Source of the DNA: Chloroflexi bacterium HGW-Chloroflexi-10
GTDB taxonomy: Bacteria > Chloroflexota > Anaerolineae > Anaerolineales > Anaerolineaceae
Length of the DNA stretch: 64,000 nucleotides
Assembly (NCBI GenBank): GCA_002840755.1
Contig: PHBZ01000013.1
Location: 1 to 64,000 of the forward strand
Direction: 5' to 3'
This document shows positions 17,722 to 26,945 of this stretch, one piece after another. Made by a program: the position numbers and the translations under genes. Numbering within the stretch: position 1 is the stretch's first letter; each line of letters begins with the position of its first letter. The notes under the pieces are model-generated. The model was given only the letters and a program-made list of their open reading frames with translations. It ran no database searches and had not been told where the DNA came from.

Positions 17722-18942
17722 ATGAATACATCATCTATCTTTGACGTGGCCATTATAGGCGGTGGTATTGTTGGGCTGGCAACAGCCATGGCGATCACCA
17801 AACGATTCCGGGGTTCAATCATTGTGTTGGAAGCCGAAGAAGAAGTCGCAGCCCACCAAACCGGGCATAACAGTGGTGTGATCCATTCCGGCCTGTATTA
17901 TAAACCCGGTTCACTCAAAGCAATCAACTGTGTGACCGGACGTGAAGCCATGTATCGTTTCGCCGAGGAGCATAACATCACGCACGAACGCTGCGGCAAA
18001 CTGGTAGTTGCTACAGATCCTACCGAAATCCCTTCTTTAAATATGCTGGAAGAACGCGGACATGCCAACGGATTGGAAGGACTGCGCCGCCTAAAACCCG
18101 AAGAAATTCATGAATATGAACCCCACGTCAATGGCATTGATGGCCTCTATGTGCCCCAGACCGGTATTATCGATTATACCCAGGTCTCCAAGGTGTACGC
18201 CTCAATTGTTCAGGAACGCGGTGGCGTTATCCAAACCGGTGCGCGCGTTACTGCCTTCCGCATGGATGGCAGCCAATTTGTGCTCGAAACCAGTCGCGGC
18301 GCAGTCCATTGTCACAGTCTGATCAACTGTGCTGGTTTGCAGTCCGATCGGGTGGCGCACATGTGTGGGGTAAAACCCGGATTACAGATCCTACCTTTCC
18401 GCGGTGAATACTACGAAGTCGTTCCCGAAAAAGAATTCCTGGTCAAAAACCTGATCTACCCCGTACCGGATGTGCGCTTCCCTTTCCTCGGCGTACATTT
18501 CACCCGAATGGCCAAGGGCGGCGTAGAAGCCGGCCCAAATGCAGTACTGGCATTCAAACGGGAAGGTTATAAAAAATCAGACCTTTCATTGGGTGATCTA
18601 GCCCAATTTGCAACCTATGGCGGCTTCTGGCGAATGGCGCTCAAATACTGGAAAATGAGTATTTCAGAAACGTACCGCTCATTCAGCAAAGCCGCTTTTG
18701 TAAAAGCGCTGCAACGCCTCGTTCCTGAATTACGCATGGAAGACGTCCACCCGGCCGGCTCAGGTGTCCGCGCTCAGGCGCTCACCCCGGATGGCAAACT
18801 CGTCGATGATTTTCGCATCGTTGAAAGCAATCACCAGGTACACGTACTCAATGCCCCGTCGCCGGCTGCCACAGCATCCATTTCCATTGGTGAATCCATC
18901 GCCGAAATGGCCAAGAAAAATTTCGGTCTGTCGGAGAAATAA
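17722..18942 (+). CDS. lhgO: L-2-hydroxyglutarate oxidase/dehydrogenase (FAD)
   Basis: This 406-aa FAD-dependent oxidoreductase of the DAO superfamily has the dinucleotide-binding motif IIGGGIVGLATA (residues 11-22). The LhgO hallmarks are HQTGHNSGVIHSGLYY and the C-terminal PAGSGVRAQAL with SPAATAS. It oxidises L-2-hydroxyglutarate to 2-oxoglutarate and passes electrons to the quinone pool. The ATG has GGAGG upstream. It stands alone, so the call rests on the sequence only. Confidence 0.92.
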   Translation: MNTSSIFDVAIIGGGIVGLATAMAITKRFRGSIIVLEAEEEVAAHQTGHNSGVIHSGLYYKPGSLKAINCVTGREAMYRFAEEHNITHERCGKLVVATDPTEIPSLNMLEERGHANGLEGLRRLKPEEIHEYEPHVNGIDGLYVPQTGIIDYTQVSKVYASIVQERGGVIQTGARVTAFRMDGSQFVLETSRGAVHCHSLINCAGLQSDRVAHMCGVKPGLQILPFRGEYYEVVPEKEFLVKNLIYPVPDVRFPFLGVHFTRMAKGGVEAGPNAVLAFKREGYKKSDLSLGDLAQFATYGGFWRMALKYWKMSISETYRSFSKAAFVKALQRLVPELRMEDVHPAGSGVRAQALTPDGKLVDDFRIVESNHQVHVLNAPSPAATASISIGESIAEMAKKNFGLSEK

Positions 18943-19060
18943 TTCCGCCACACTGAACCTTAAAAAAAGCAGCTGTTATAAATCTACCCACCGGTGAAAT
19001 AACACAGATGCGAATTCAAGCTCTACCTTTTGAATTGCCCGAACTTTCGCATTTTTCCAT

Positions 19061-19089
19061 GTGACGGTTCTCCATTTTTGCGCTATAAT
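19061..19089 (+). promoter_or_regulatory. Promoter of the OB-fold protein gene
   Basis: GTGACG (19061-19066), a 17-bp spacer and TATAAT (19084-19089) upstream of ATG 19162. Confidence 0.55.
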
Positions 19090-19161
19090 AAATTTACCCG
19101 GGGGGAAGCACCGTCGTACGATACAGCCGGGATTACACATAAGCATTGTTTAGGGAAAAAA

Positions 19162-19713
19162 ATGGGAAACAATCGTTGGGAAAAACCTGCTGAATTAGTT
19201 ATAAATGGAGAAATCTGGCTGCAAGTGCCAGACTTTTCACAGTCCACTGCTTACGATCGTCATTTTGTCGTAAAGTATTTGAATAGCGGAAATGAAGTAT
19301 TTGTGTTCGGTAATGGGAAAAAAGGGATCCGTCCTGGTGACCGTTACCCCGGATTTGCCTCTGCATTCATGCTCTCGGAAGTTGAGGAAGAACAGCCGCA
19401 AAGTATCGGCGAGATCGATATCCCGATACCTTCAATCCTGATACCCGAAGAGCCGCGTCTGAGCGGAATTTATCGCGCCGTGATCATCAGTAATGACGAC
19501 CCGGAAGGACGGCTACGGATGCAGGTAAAAATTGATTCAATTCCTGAGGTAGGTCTTTTATGGGCCACGCCGGTACTGCCACTTGTTGAAAATGAATTGA
19601 TCCGTCCAAACTCGGGGGATGTTGTCTGGGTCAGCTTCCAAAACGGTGATCCCCAACAACCACTCTGGTTGGGGAAAATCAGCGAGAATGATCCTTCGAC
19701 GGGTGGTTATTAG
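19162..19713 (+). CDS. Hypothetical protein with phage baseplate gp5/VgrG-like OB domain
   Basis: This 183-aa protein starts at ATG 19162, downstream of a promoter with AGGG before it. The N-terminal half is of unknown type, with two short Trp-containing strands. The C-terminal half (about residues 105-178) resembles the OB fold of T4 gp5/VgrG/baseplate protein V: GIYRAVIISNDDPEGRLRMQ, then LLWATPVLPL, then GDVVWVSFQNGDPQQPLWLG. No other phage or injection-system gene is nearby, so it is an orphan and a structural role in a baseplate is unlikely here. The 3' end overlaps the convergent MFS gene by 35 bp. Confidence 0.6.
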   Translation: MGNNRWEKPAELVINGEIWLQVPDFSQSTAYDRHFVVKYLNSGNEVFVFGNGKKGIRPGDRYPGFASAFMLSEVEEEQPQSIGEIDIPIPSILIPEEPRLSGIYRAVIISNDDPEGRLRMQVKIDSIPEVGLLWATPVLPLVENELIRPNSGDVVWVSFQNGDPQQPLWLGKISENDPSTGGY

Positions 19714-20929
19714 CCGTTAAGAGCAGTAGCAAAATAACCGGAGACAAAAGCGCAGCCGAGGAAAGTAAACCAGCTTGTATGGTAAACTGTCTGGCAATCA
19801 TCCCTACCAACGGGCCGCCGCCGATCTGACCAAAAGCATCCACTAGGCTGCTCATGGAGATAATGGTAGCCCGAACTGAAGAGTCCAAACGTTGGTTCAC
19901 CCATGCCATATATAGCGGGTTGATCAAATCCCGCAGAACACCGGTCAGAAGCAGCAGTCCGAAAGAGAACCAGATGTTTCCAGCCAGGGCAAAAGCCACC
20001 AGACTCCCCACCAGCAGTACACTAAAAACCGTTAGCCAGCGTGGAATCCGCCCTTGTGGAACCTGCTCCCCAAACCAATGGCGTAACACACCGGCAGATA
20101 CGAAAGTCAGGCTCATACCAATCGCATTGAGCGCACCCACCCAACCAACCATCACCGCTTCCCCTTGAGTCGGTAGTTGGAAACGATCCAAAACATGCGG
20201 CACCCATAAGCGATCCAACCCTTCGGAATACAAACCGTAGAAAAATCCTACCAGCAAAATGCGCAACAATAGCGGTCGGCCACGCACCAAATGCATGCCA
20301 CTGCCCAAAGTCTGGCGCATGGCCTTCCACGTGTCACGTTTTTCTATTGCAGCGGCTTCATACCCATGTTCCGGCATACGCGCCATCAGATAAAATCCAA
20401 GCACCCAGAATAGGACCCCGCCCAACAGCATTGGCAATCGCATTCCACTCCATATAGCCAGTGACACGCTCAATCCGGTGGCTGCCAGCGCCCCCAATTG
20501 CTCCACCTGGGCCGCATGCAAAAAAGCATTGGCTGCCTTTTCCTCGCCAATTTCATCGCTGATCCAGGCTTGCAAAGCTCCGCTGGTAAAAGTATATCCC
20601 ACCCCCCACAGCACCTGTGCCAGTAAAATCATGCCAAATTGAACAAAAACTGCCTGGACTACAAAACCAGATCCAATCAGAAAAACGCCTAGAATCACCG
20701 AAAAACGTCGTGAAATACTATCGGCCACTACTCCGGTAGGTATCTCAAAAATAAAAACAGACAGTTCCAACGTAGTGCCCACCAATACCATCTGTAAAGG
20801 ATCCAGGCCAGCCACAGTAACAAAGTAAATCATATTGACGGTGAACACCAACACCATAAAAGCGCGTGATGCCACACTGTAAGTCAGAAACAATCGGTAC
20901 GGATTAGCTTTGGAGATTGATTTCGCCAT
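19679..20929 (-). CDS. MFS transporter
   Basis: This 416-aa protein has about twelve hydrophobic segments and the major-facilitator motif A-like stretch GVVADSISRRFSV after the second helix. Similar sequences are annotated as drug or sugar exporters, but the substrate cannot be assigned. The ATG at 20929 has no clear ribosome binding site; a TAAAAT hexamer ends 10 nt before it, so the 5' UTR would be only a few nucleotides. It overlaps the OB-fold protein gene at its 3' end. Confidence 0.85.
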   Translation of the reverse strand: MAKSISKANPYRLFLTYSVASRAFMVLVFTVNMIYFVTVAGLDPLQMVLVGTTLELSVFIFEIPTGVVADSISRRFSVILGVFLIGSGFVVQAVFVQFGMILLAQVLWGVGYTFTSGALQAWISDEIGEEKAANAFLHAAQVEQLGALAATGLSVSLAIWSGMRLPMLLGGVLFWVLGFYLMARMPEHGYEAAAIEKRDTWKAMRQTLGSGMHLVRGRPLLLRILLVGFFYGLYSEGLDRLWVPHVLDRFQLPTQGEAVMVGWVGALNAIGMSLTFVSAGVLRHWFGEQVPQGRIPRWLTVFSVLLVGSLVAFALAGNIWFSFGLLLLTGVLRDLINPLYMAWVNQRLDSSVRATIISMSSLVDAFGQIGGGPLVGMIARQFTIQAGLLSSAALLSPVILLLLLTANNHPSKDHSR

Positions 20930-21113
20930 AAATGCTTTGATTTTAGCAGTTATTTGGAAGCAGGAAAAAGGAATTAGGTATCAGAAAGTGATGTATGATG
21001 AGGATTCTCTGCTTCCAGCTTATTCTCCTCACTCACCACTTCTCTTCCCTGGTTTCCTGCTTTCCAATCCCTTTTCCCCTGTATAATAAATTAAAAAATA
21101 AATTGAGGTGTTC

Positions 21114-21404
21114 ATGCGCATTGGATATGTAATCGGTACAACTGTTGCTACCATGAAAAACGAAAAATTACGCGGACATAAACTTTTGTTGGTGCTGAAT
21201 GCTGATCTGGAAGGAAAAACCCACGGCGAACCATTCATAGCAATTGATACAGTCGATGCTGGAACCGGCGATCTGGTGGTCATTACAGAAGGCAGTTCCG
21301 CTCGCCAAACCGAGTTCACCACCGGCCTGCCAGTTGATGCTGTCATCGTGGCAGTGATTGACTCGTTAGAAACGAGCGGTACCGTAACCTTCCGGAAAGC
21401 CTAA
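21114..21404 (+). CDS. eutN: EutN/CcmL-family microcompartment vertex protein
   Basis: This 96-aa protein matches the EutN/CcmL family of pentamers that cap the vertices of bacterial microcompartments. It shows the N-terminal MRIGYVIGTTVAT, the central GEPFIAIDTVDAGTGDLV and the late VDAVIVAVIDSLE. The start is ATG 21114, with AGG 5 nt upstream in TTGAGGTG; the GTG at 21108 lies inside that site. It is the first gene of eutNABCL. A TATAAT box (21082-21087) with a weak -35 lies upstream. No cobalamin riboswitch is recognisable in the 184-bp leader region. Confidence 0.9.
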   Translation: MRIGYVIGTTVATMKNEKLRGHKLLLVLNADLEGKTHGEPFIAIDTVDAGTGDLVVITEGSSARQTEFTTGLPVDAVIVAVIDSLETSGTVTFRKA

Positions 21405-21407
21405 CGT

Positions 21408-22844
21408 ATGAACGACACCCACAAAATGGTTAGCGTAGGGATAGATATTGGTACGACCACTACCCAGGTGATCTTCAGTCAACTGGCATTGGTTGAAATT
21501 GCCCGTGCTGGCCAAATTCCGCGTGTGGACATTATAGCCCGCACCGTATTGCATGAAAGCGAAATAGTTTTCACCCCGTTGGTGGATGCAGAAACCATCG
21601 ATGCTGTCCGTCTGGCTGAGATTCTCAGAAAAGAATACCAGAAGGCCGGTATTTTGCCCGCTCAGGTTGAAACTGGCGCGGTCATCATCACCGGCGAAAC
21701 CGCACGCAAAAAAAATGCCGATCAAATCCTAAAAGCCATTGCCGACCTTGCCGGAGATTTTGTAGTCACCGTCGCCGGCCCTAACGTGGAAGGTATGATT
21801 GCCGGGCGCGGCTCTGGGGCCGCTACCTATTCCCGTCAGCATTTTACCACAGTGACCAATATCGATATTGGCGGTGGCAGCGCCAATAGTGCCGCCTTTC
21901 GCCAGGGCAACTTGGTTGGATCAGCGGCGATGAACTACGGTGGCCGCATTATCGAAATGAACAACGGAAGCATACAAGCCATCACCCGCGCGGGTGAATG
22001 GATCATAAACGCTGCCGGGCTGCAATTGCGTATTGGTGACCGGCCCACATTGGATGATTTACAGCGCGTGACCGATTGCATGGCGGACGTCACCCTGAAT
22101 TTAATCGAAGGCAGCACCTCACCCCTGGCCGAAAAATTGTACCAAACACCGCCCACCCCCTTCCCCGGAGTGGGAAAACCGGTCATGTTTTCCGGCGGAA
22201 TTGGTTTCTATTATTATCACCCCCTACCCTTACATTCGGTTGCGGATGTAACTTGTCATGGCGATATCGGTCCGTTGTTAGCCCAAAGGTTGCGCAGCCA
22301 TCCGGGTATCCAAAAATATCAGGTATTGGAACCCGCAGAAACACAGCGTGCAACTGTTTTGGGTGCTAGCACACAAACACTCACCCTTTCCGGTTCCACT
22401 ATCTGGGCTGATCAGGCCATTCTCCCACTAAAAAATGTTCCGGTCATCCGTCCGGAACTGTTCGGAAAAATTCTCTCAGCCGGTGAAATAGCCGCTGCCA
22501 TCAGCGCTGCTCTGGAGCGTTGGGATCTGGATCTGAACCTGGACTCCTTTGCCGTTTCATTGGAACTGGATCACATCCTGGAATATGAGCAATTGGTTCA
22601 GGTGGCACAGGGGTTGGAAGCCTTCTCCACATCCCTGCCGCAGGATCGTCCTCTCATCGTCATTATCAAACGAGATTACGCCCAGGCTCTCGGCCAAACC
22701 GTGAAAGGATTGGTACATAACCGTCCGCTGCTGGTAATTGACCAGGTAGGTCTGGAAGAAGGCGACTACATCGATATTGGTGCGCCTCTAATGGACGGAC
22801 GCGTGGTACCATTGGTCGTAAAGACACTGATTTTTTATCATTAA
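21408..22844 (+). CDS. eutA: Ethanolamine ammonia-lyase reactivating factor EutA
   Basis: This 478-aa protein of the ASKHA/actin-like ATPase type has the phosphate-1 loop GIDIGTTTTQVIF (residues 12-24) and a second glycine-rich loop NIDIGGGSANSA. EutA exchanges damaged cobalamin bound to ethanolamine ammonia-lyase for free adenosylcobalamin using ATP. The length matches the family. The start lies 3 bp after the eutN stop, so the two are coupled. Confidence 0.95.
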   Translation: MNDTHKMVSVGIDIGTTTTQVIFSQLALVEIARAGQIPRVDIIARTVLHESEIVFTPLVDAETIDAVRLAEILRKEYQKAGILPAQVETGAVIITGETARKKNADQILKAIADLAGDFVVTVAGPNVEGMIAGRGSGAATYSRQHFTTVTNIDIGGGSANSAAFRQGNLVGSAAMNYGGRIIEMNNGSIQAITRAGEWIINAAGLQLRIGDRPTLDDLQRVTDCMADVTLNLIEGSTSPLAEKLYQTPPTPFPGVGKPVMFSGGIGFYYYHPLPLHSVADVTCHGDIGPLLAQRLRSHPGIQKYQVLEPAETQRATVLGASTQTLTLSGSTIWADQAILPLKNVPVIRPELFGKILSAGEIAAAISAALERWDLDLNLDSFAVSLELDHILEYEQLVQVAQGLEAFSTSLPQDRPLIVIIKRDYAQALGQTVKGLVHNRPLLVIDQVGLEEGDYIDIGAPLMDGRVVPLVVKTLIFYH

Positions 22845-22858
22845 TCCCGAGGACAGGC

Positions 22859-24226
22859 ATGTTACTGCGTACACGTTTATTTGGTAAAACCTACGAATTC
22901 CCTGACCTGCGTGTTTTAATGGGCAAAGCCAACGAAGAAAAATCCGGCGACCAACTGGCCGGACTGGCTGCTGAAACCACTGCGGAACGCGCCGCTGCCA
23001 AACTGGTATTGGCGCAAGTGCCGCTCCACGCGCTGTACGAGAATCCGGTTGTCCCAGCCGACCAGGATGAAGTTACCCGTGTTATTTTCGATGGCCTCAA
23101 TCAAACCAGCTATGCCGAAATTAAAGATTGGACGGTCGGTGAACTGCGTGAGTGGCTGCTGGACGATGAAACCCAGATAGAACAGATCAGCCGCATCTCC
23201 AACGGTTTAACCGCAGAAATGATCGCCGCTGTTACCAAACTCATGTCCAATATGGATCTGGTCTATGCGGCCAGCAAAATCCGGGTGGTGCGCCATTGTG
23301 TCAATACTATTGGTATGGCAGGTACCCTTTCCAGTCGTCTACAACCCAATCACCCCACCGATTCTCCCGAAGGAATCCGCGCATCCATCTATGAAGGCTT
23401 ATCCTACGGTAGCGGCGACTCAGTCATCGGCATCAATCCGGTAGATGACAGCTATGCTTCTGTGGCACGTTTACTGGACATGACCTACGACATCGTCCAG
23501 GTCTGGGAGATTCCCACCCAAACCTGTGTGCTGGCGCACGTCACTACCCAAATGCGCTGCATGCAATCCGGTTCACCGGTTGGGCTGGTGTTCCAATCCA
23601 TCTGCGGTTCCCAAATAGGCAATGAATCATTTGGGATATCGGTTGGCATGCTCGATGAAGCCCACCAACTGGCCAAAAAATATTGTTATCCAGCCGGCCC
23701 TCATTTTATGTATTTTGAGACTGGGCAGGGTTCCGCACTCTCGGCCAATGCCCACCATGGCTGGGACCAGCTCACCCTGGAAGCCAGGAATTACGGTCTG
23801 GCCAAACGCTATGCGCCCTTCCAGGTAAATACCGTGGTTGGATTCATCGGACCCGAATATCTTTACAACACCGAACAGATTCACCGCGCCGGCCTGGAAG
23901 ACCATTTTATGGGTAAATTAACCGGCATATCTATGGGCTGTGATGTTTGTTACACTAACCATGCACGTACTGATCAAAACAGTGGAGAAAACCTGGCAAT
24001 TTTGCTGACCGCTGCAGGTTGCAATTTCTTCATGGGCGTCCCCCTGGCAGATGACTCCATGTTGTCTTACCAATCCACTTCTTTTCATGATACGGCAGCC
24101 TTACGCCGCATCTTTAACCTGCGGCCCGCACCGGAATTTGAACACTGGATGGAAAACGTGGGGTTGATGAAGAATGGAAAACTGACCAAAAAAGCGGGCG
24201 ACCCGACTTTTTTCCTGTCTCGCTGA
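22859..24226 (+). CDS. eutB: Ethanolamine ammonia-lyase large subunit EutB
   Basis: This 455-aa protein is the catalytic TIM-barrel subunit of the adenosylcobalamin-dependent lyase that splits ethanolamine into acetaldehyde and ammonia. Conserved text includes RHCVNTIGMAGTLSSRLQPN, SYGSGDSVIGINPV and GCDVCYTNHARTDQN. The length equals that of known EutB proteins. The ribosome binding site GAGGACAGG lies before the ATG. The small-subunit and shell genes follow. Confidence 0.97.
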   Translation: MLLRTRLFGKTYEFPDLRVLMGKANEEKSGDQLAGLAAETTAERAAAKLVLAQVPLHALYENPVVPADQDEVTRVIFDGLNQTSYAEIKDWTVGELREWLLDDETQIEQISRISNGLTAEMIAAVTKLMSNMDLVYAASKIRVVRHCVNTIGMAGTLSSRLQPNHPTDSPEGIRASIYEGLSYGSGDSVIGINPVDDSYASVARLLDMTYDIVQVWEIPTQTCVLAHVTTQMRCMQSGSPVGLVFQSICGSQIGNESFGISVGMLDEAHQLAKKYCYPAGPHFMYFETGQGSALSANAHHGWDQLTLEARNYGLAKRYAPFQVNTVVGFIGPEYLYNTEQIHRAGLEDHFMGKLTGISMGCDVCYTNHARTDQNSGENLAILLTAAGCNFFMGVPLADDSMLSYQSTSFHDTAALRRIFNLRPAPEFEHWMENVGLMKNGKLTKKAGDPTFFLSR

Positions 24227-24233
24227 GGATTCT

Positions 24234-25199
24234 ATGGATCAAGAAAATCTGGACGCCATCGTTAATGCAATTGTCAAAGAATTAACTGCACTCGGAATTC
24301 AGCCTTCGCCAGTGGTGCCGGCTGACCAGACGCACACCTTGCCCATTTCCGAATCACGACCGGTTGAAACACAACTGGACAGCAACCCTATTTCAGCGGT
24401 AGCGCTCGGTAGTGATTTAATCATTGATCTGAATGACCCCACCACACAGGCTGCCCGCCGCCAACCGGGTGTTCACCAACCCATCGACCCGGAAGGTTTA
24501 TCTGCCCTGATGGATACCACTACAGCCCGGATTGGCGCAGGGAGAGCCGGCGTGCGCTTACGTACAGCCTCACTGCTCTTATTTCAAAGCGATTTAGCAG
24601 TTACTCAGGATGCCCTCTATCGTGATGTGGATGCAAAGATACTGGCCGAATTCAATCTCTTTCAGGTGCAAACTCAGGTCACCGGTGGCAAGCAGGAATA
24701 CCTGCTGCGCCCCGATTTGGGCCGTCGCCTGAGCGCTGAAGCGCGCCATATCATCACGAAACGCTGTGTAAAATCGCCCAATATCCAGGTTTGTGTAGGT
24801 GATGGTTTGAGCGCAGCTGCTATTGATGCCAATCTGCGTAAAATCATGCCGGTCATCCAATCCGGATGTCAGACCGCCAAACTTAGCCTGGGCACCCCAT
24901 TCTTTATTCAGTATTGCCGGGTTGGCGTGATGAATGATATTGGCGATCTGCTCAAACCGGATGTCCTCATCCTGCTCATTGGGGAACGTCCCGGTCTGGG
25001 ACGTGCGGAATCGATGAGCGCTTACATGGCATACCGGCCTGCCAGCGGCCAAAACGACGCCGACCGTGAAGTCATCTGCAACATCTTTGATGGCGGCGGT
25101 ACCAATCCTCTGGAAGCTGGCGCTTATGCTTTACAATTGGCTCAGAAAATGATCAAAAAACAATCATCCGGGGTTAAATCCAGGCTGATGGAAACCTGA
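24234..25199 (+). CDS. eutC: Ethanolamine ammonia-lyase small subunit EutC
   Basis: This 321-aa protein has a variable N-terminal region (about 85 residues, longer than in enteric EutC), then the conserved cobalamin-contacting domain. Typical text includes ARIGAGRAGVRLRT, VCVGDGLSAAA and LIGERPGLGRAESMSAYMAY near the C terminus. It forms the ammonia-lyase with EutB. In other bacteria the N-terminal segment helps to target the enzyme to the microcompartment; that may explain the extension here, but this is inference. Confidence 0.96.
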   Translation: MDQENLDAIVNAIVKELTALGIQPSPVVPADQTHTLPISESRPVETQLDSNPISAVALGSDLIIDLNDPTTQAARRQPGVHQPIDPEGLSALMDTTTARIGAGRAGVRLRTASLLLFQSDLAVTQDALYRDVDAKILAEFNLFQVQTQVTGGKQEYLLRPDLGRRLSAEARHIITKRCVKSPNIQVCVGDGLSAAAIDANLRKIMPVIQSGCQTAKLSLGTPFFIQYCRVGVMNDIGDLLKPDVLILLIGERPGLGRAESMSAYMAYRPASGQNDADREVICNIFDGGGTNPLEAGAYALQLAQKMIKKQSSGVKSRLMET

Positions 25200-25212
25200 G
25201 GAGAAAACCAAT

Positions 25213-25869
25213 ATGGGTGTTTTGGATCCAATCTATGCAAAGCCATTGGCTGTGCGTCTGATTTCTCAGGTAGCACCGGAGTATGCCCGTGTGCTTGGTT
25301 TGCGACCCGACCAACGCAGCCTGGGAATTTTAACCGCCGATAACGATGATGCTACCTATGTCTCCATCGATGAAGCCACCAAAAAAGCAGATGTCGAAGT
25401 CATCTATGCCCATTCCTTTTATGCCGGAGCCAAACACGCCTCCGGGCCCCTTTCGGGCGAAATCATCGCCATGCTGGCTGGGCCTGGCCCCGCAGAAGTA
25501 CGCAGCGGATTGGATGCGGCAGTGCAATATTTAACAACCAGTGCGCTGTGGTATTCCGCTAATGATGACAATAGCATTGCCTTCTTCCCGCATGTTATCT
25601 CACAGACAGGTTCCTATCTTTCAAAAATCTGTCAGGTACCCATCCGTACGCCCATTGCTTACCTCATAGCACCCCCATTGGAAGGTGCCCTGGCGCTGGA
25701 TTTCGCCCTAAAAAGTGCGGCTGTGAATATAGTCTCCTATACCCCGCCACCATCCGAAACCAATTTTATGGGTGTAATTCTTACCGGTGATCAATCGGCC
25801 TGCGAGGCTGCTGCAATTGCTTTTCAGGAAATGGTGCTGGAAATCGCGCTCCATCCGCTTGATTATTAA
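25213..25869 (+). CDS. eutL: EutL microcompartment shell protein (tandem BMC domains)
   Basis: This 218-aa protein has EutL length and text: MGVLDPIYAKPLAVRLIS, YAHSFYAGAKHASGPLSGE and the ending AFQEMVLEIALHPLDY. EutL forms pseudohexameric trimers with a gated pore and binds ethanolamine. GAGGAG lies 8-9 nt upstream of the ATG. It is the last gene of the operon, and its stop overlaps the stop of the convergent ABC ATPase gene by 4 bp. No single-domain hexamer protein (EutM, EutK or EutS) is in this window. Confidence 0.95.
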   Translation: MGVLDPIYAKPLAVRLISQVAPEYARVLGLRPDQRSLGILTADNDDATYVSIDEATKKADVEVIYAHSFYAGAKHASGPLSGEIIAMLAGPGPAEVRSGLDAAVQYLTTSALWYSANDDNSIAFFPHVISQTGSYLSKICQVPIRTPIAYLIAPPLEGALALDFALKSAAVNIVSYTPPPSETNFMGVILTGDQSACEAAAIAFQEMVLEIALHPLDY

Positions 25870-26927
25870 GGTTTTTCGTCCAGCAACAAACAAGCTTCAC
25901 GCGGGAAATAAACCTTTATGGTATCACCACTTTTGGGTAATACCAGATGAGGATTGTTGAACATATCAAAGAAAAATTGTACCTCGCCAGACCCAACCAG
26001 TATGCGCACAATGGAACCCAAAAAAGTGGCTGATTTCACCAGAACATCCAAATGGTTGTATCCTTCCTGAGCTTGCATGGTAAACATCTCCGGACGAATA
26101 TTCATTTTAATTTTTGTGCCGTTCGCCTGGCTGGTAGCTTGGTAAGAATATACATTTTGGCCGTTAATGCTCAGTTTTCCGCTTCCCTGGTCCACTACCT
26201 GTACATCCATTACGTTCAAGGTACCGACAAAAGAAGCCACAAAAGCAGTTTGCGGGAAATTGTAAATTTCAAAAGGAGTCCCGATCTGTTCCAGGCGTCC
26301 CTCTTTCATTACGGCTACCCGATCCGAAAGTGAAAGTGCTTCTTCCTGATCGTGGGTTACGTAAATCGTTGTTATTCCTAATTTTTGTTGAATAGCGCGG
26401 ATTTCGGTACGTAAATCCAAACGGATTTTTGCATCCAAAGCGGAGAGCGGTTCATCCAATAACAACACATGCGGGCGAATAGCCAAAGCACGTGCCAAAG
26501 CTACTCGCTGTTGCTGACCTCCGGACATCTGATAAGGATAACGATTACCAAAATTTTCCATATGAATAAGGTTAAGCATCTCATCAACCCGATTCTTGAT
26601 TTCGTCTTTGGATTTTTTGGCAATCTTTAATCCAAAACCGATATTATCTGCCACAGTCATATTGGGAAAAAGTGCGTAAGATTGAAAGACCATACCCATA
26701 TTGCGCTGGTTAGGTGGAATAGAGGTTACGTCCTTCCCCTCTACCTGTATGCCTCCCTGATTGGGCGTCTCAAATCCGGCGATCATGCGTAAAGTTGTCG
26801 TCTTACCGCAGCCGCTGGGACCAAGGAAAGAAATAAACTCGCCTTTTTCAATACTCATATTAAAATTATCAACAACGGTATTCTTGCCAAAAACTTTATA
26901 GATATTAGATAAGGTTAAAAATGCCAT
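25866..26927 (-). CDS. ABC importer ATP-binding protein (PotA/FbpC-like)
   Basis: This 353-aa ATPase has Walker A GPSGCGKT (residues 36-43), signature MSGGQQQRVALARAL, Walker B LLLDEPLSALD and a C-terminal TOBE-type regulatory domain (about 270-350). This is the layout of the spermidine/putrescine, ferric-iron and 2-aminoethylphosphonate importers. It is the last gene of an operon made of binding protein, two permeases and this ATPase. It converges on eutL. Confidence 0.92.
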   Translation of the reverse strand: MAFLTLSNIYKVFGKNTVVDNFNMSIEKGEFISFLGPSGCGKTTTLRMIAGFETPNQGGIQVEGKDVTSIPPNQRNMGMVFQSYALFPNMTVADNIGFGLKIAKKSKDEIKNRVDEMLNLIHMENFGNRYPYQMSGGQQQRVALARALAIRPHVLLLDEPLSALDAKIRLDLRTEIRAIQQKLGITTIYVTHDQEEALSLSDRVAVMKEGRLEQIGTPFEIYNFPQTAFVASFVGTLNVMDVQVVDQGSGKLSINGQNVYSYQATSQANGTKIKMNIRPEMFTMQAQEGYNHLDVLVKSATFLGSIVRILVGSGEVQFFFDMFNNPHLVLPKSGDTIKVYFPREACLLLDEKP

Positions 26928-26945
26928 AAATCTCTCGTTTTGGGG

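Noticed and set aside
19162..19713. Prophage or contractile injection system
   Set aside because: Only one baseplate-like domain is present; no tail, capsid, integrase or attachment repeats nearby.
20930..21113. Cobalamin riboswitch before the eut operon
   Set aside because: The conserved B12-box could not be recognised in this short region.
24594..25052. 152-aa open frame antisense to eutC
   Set aside because: EutC is unmistakable on the plus strand.
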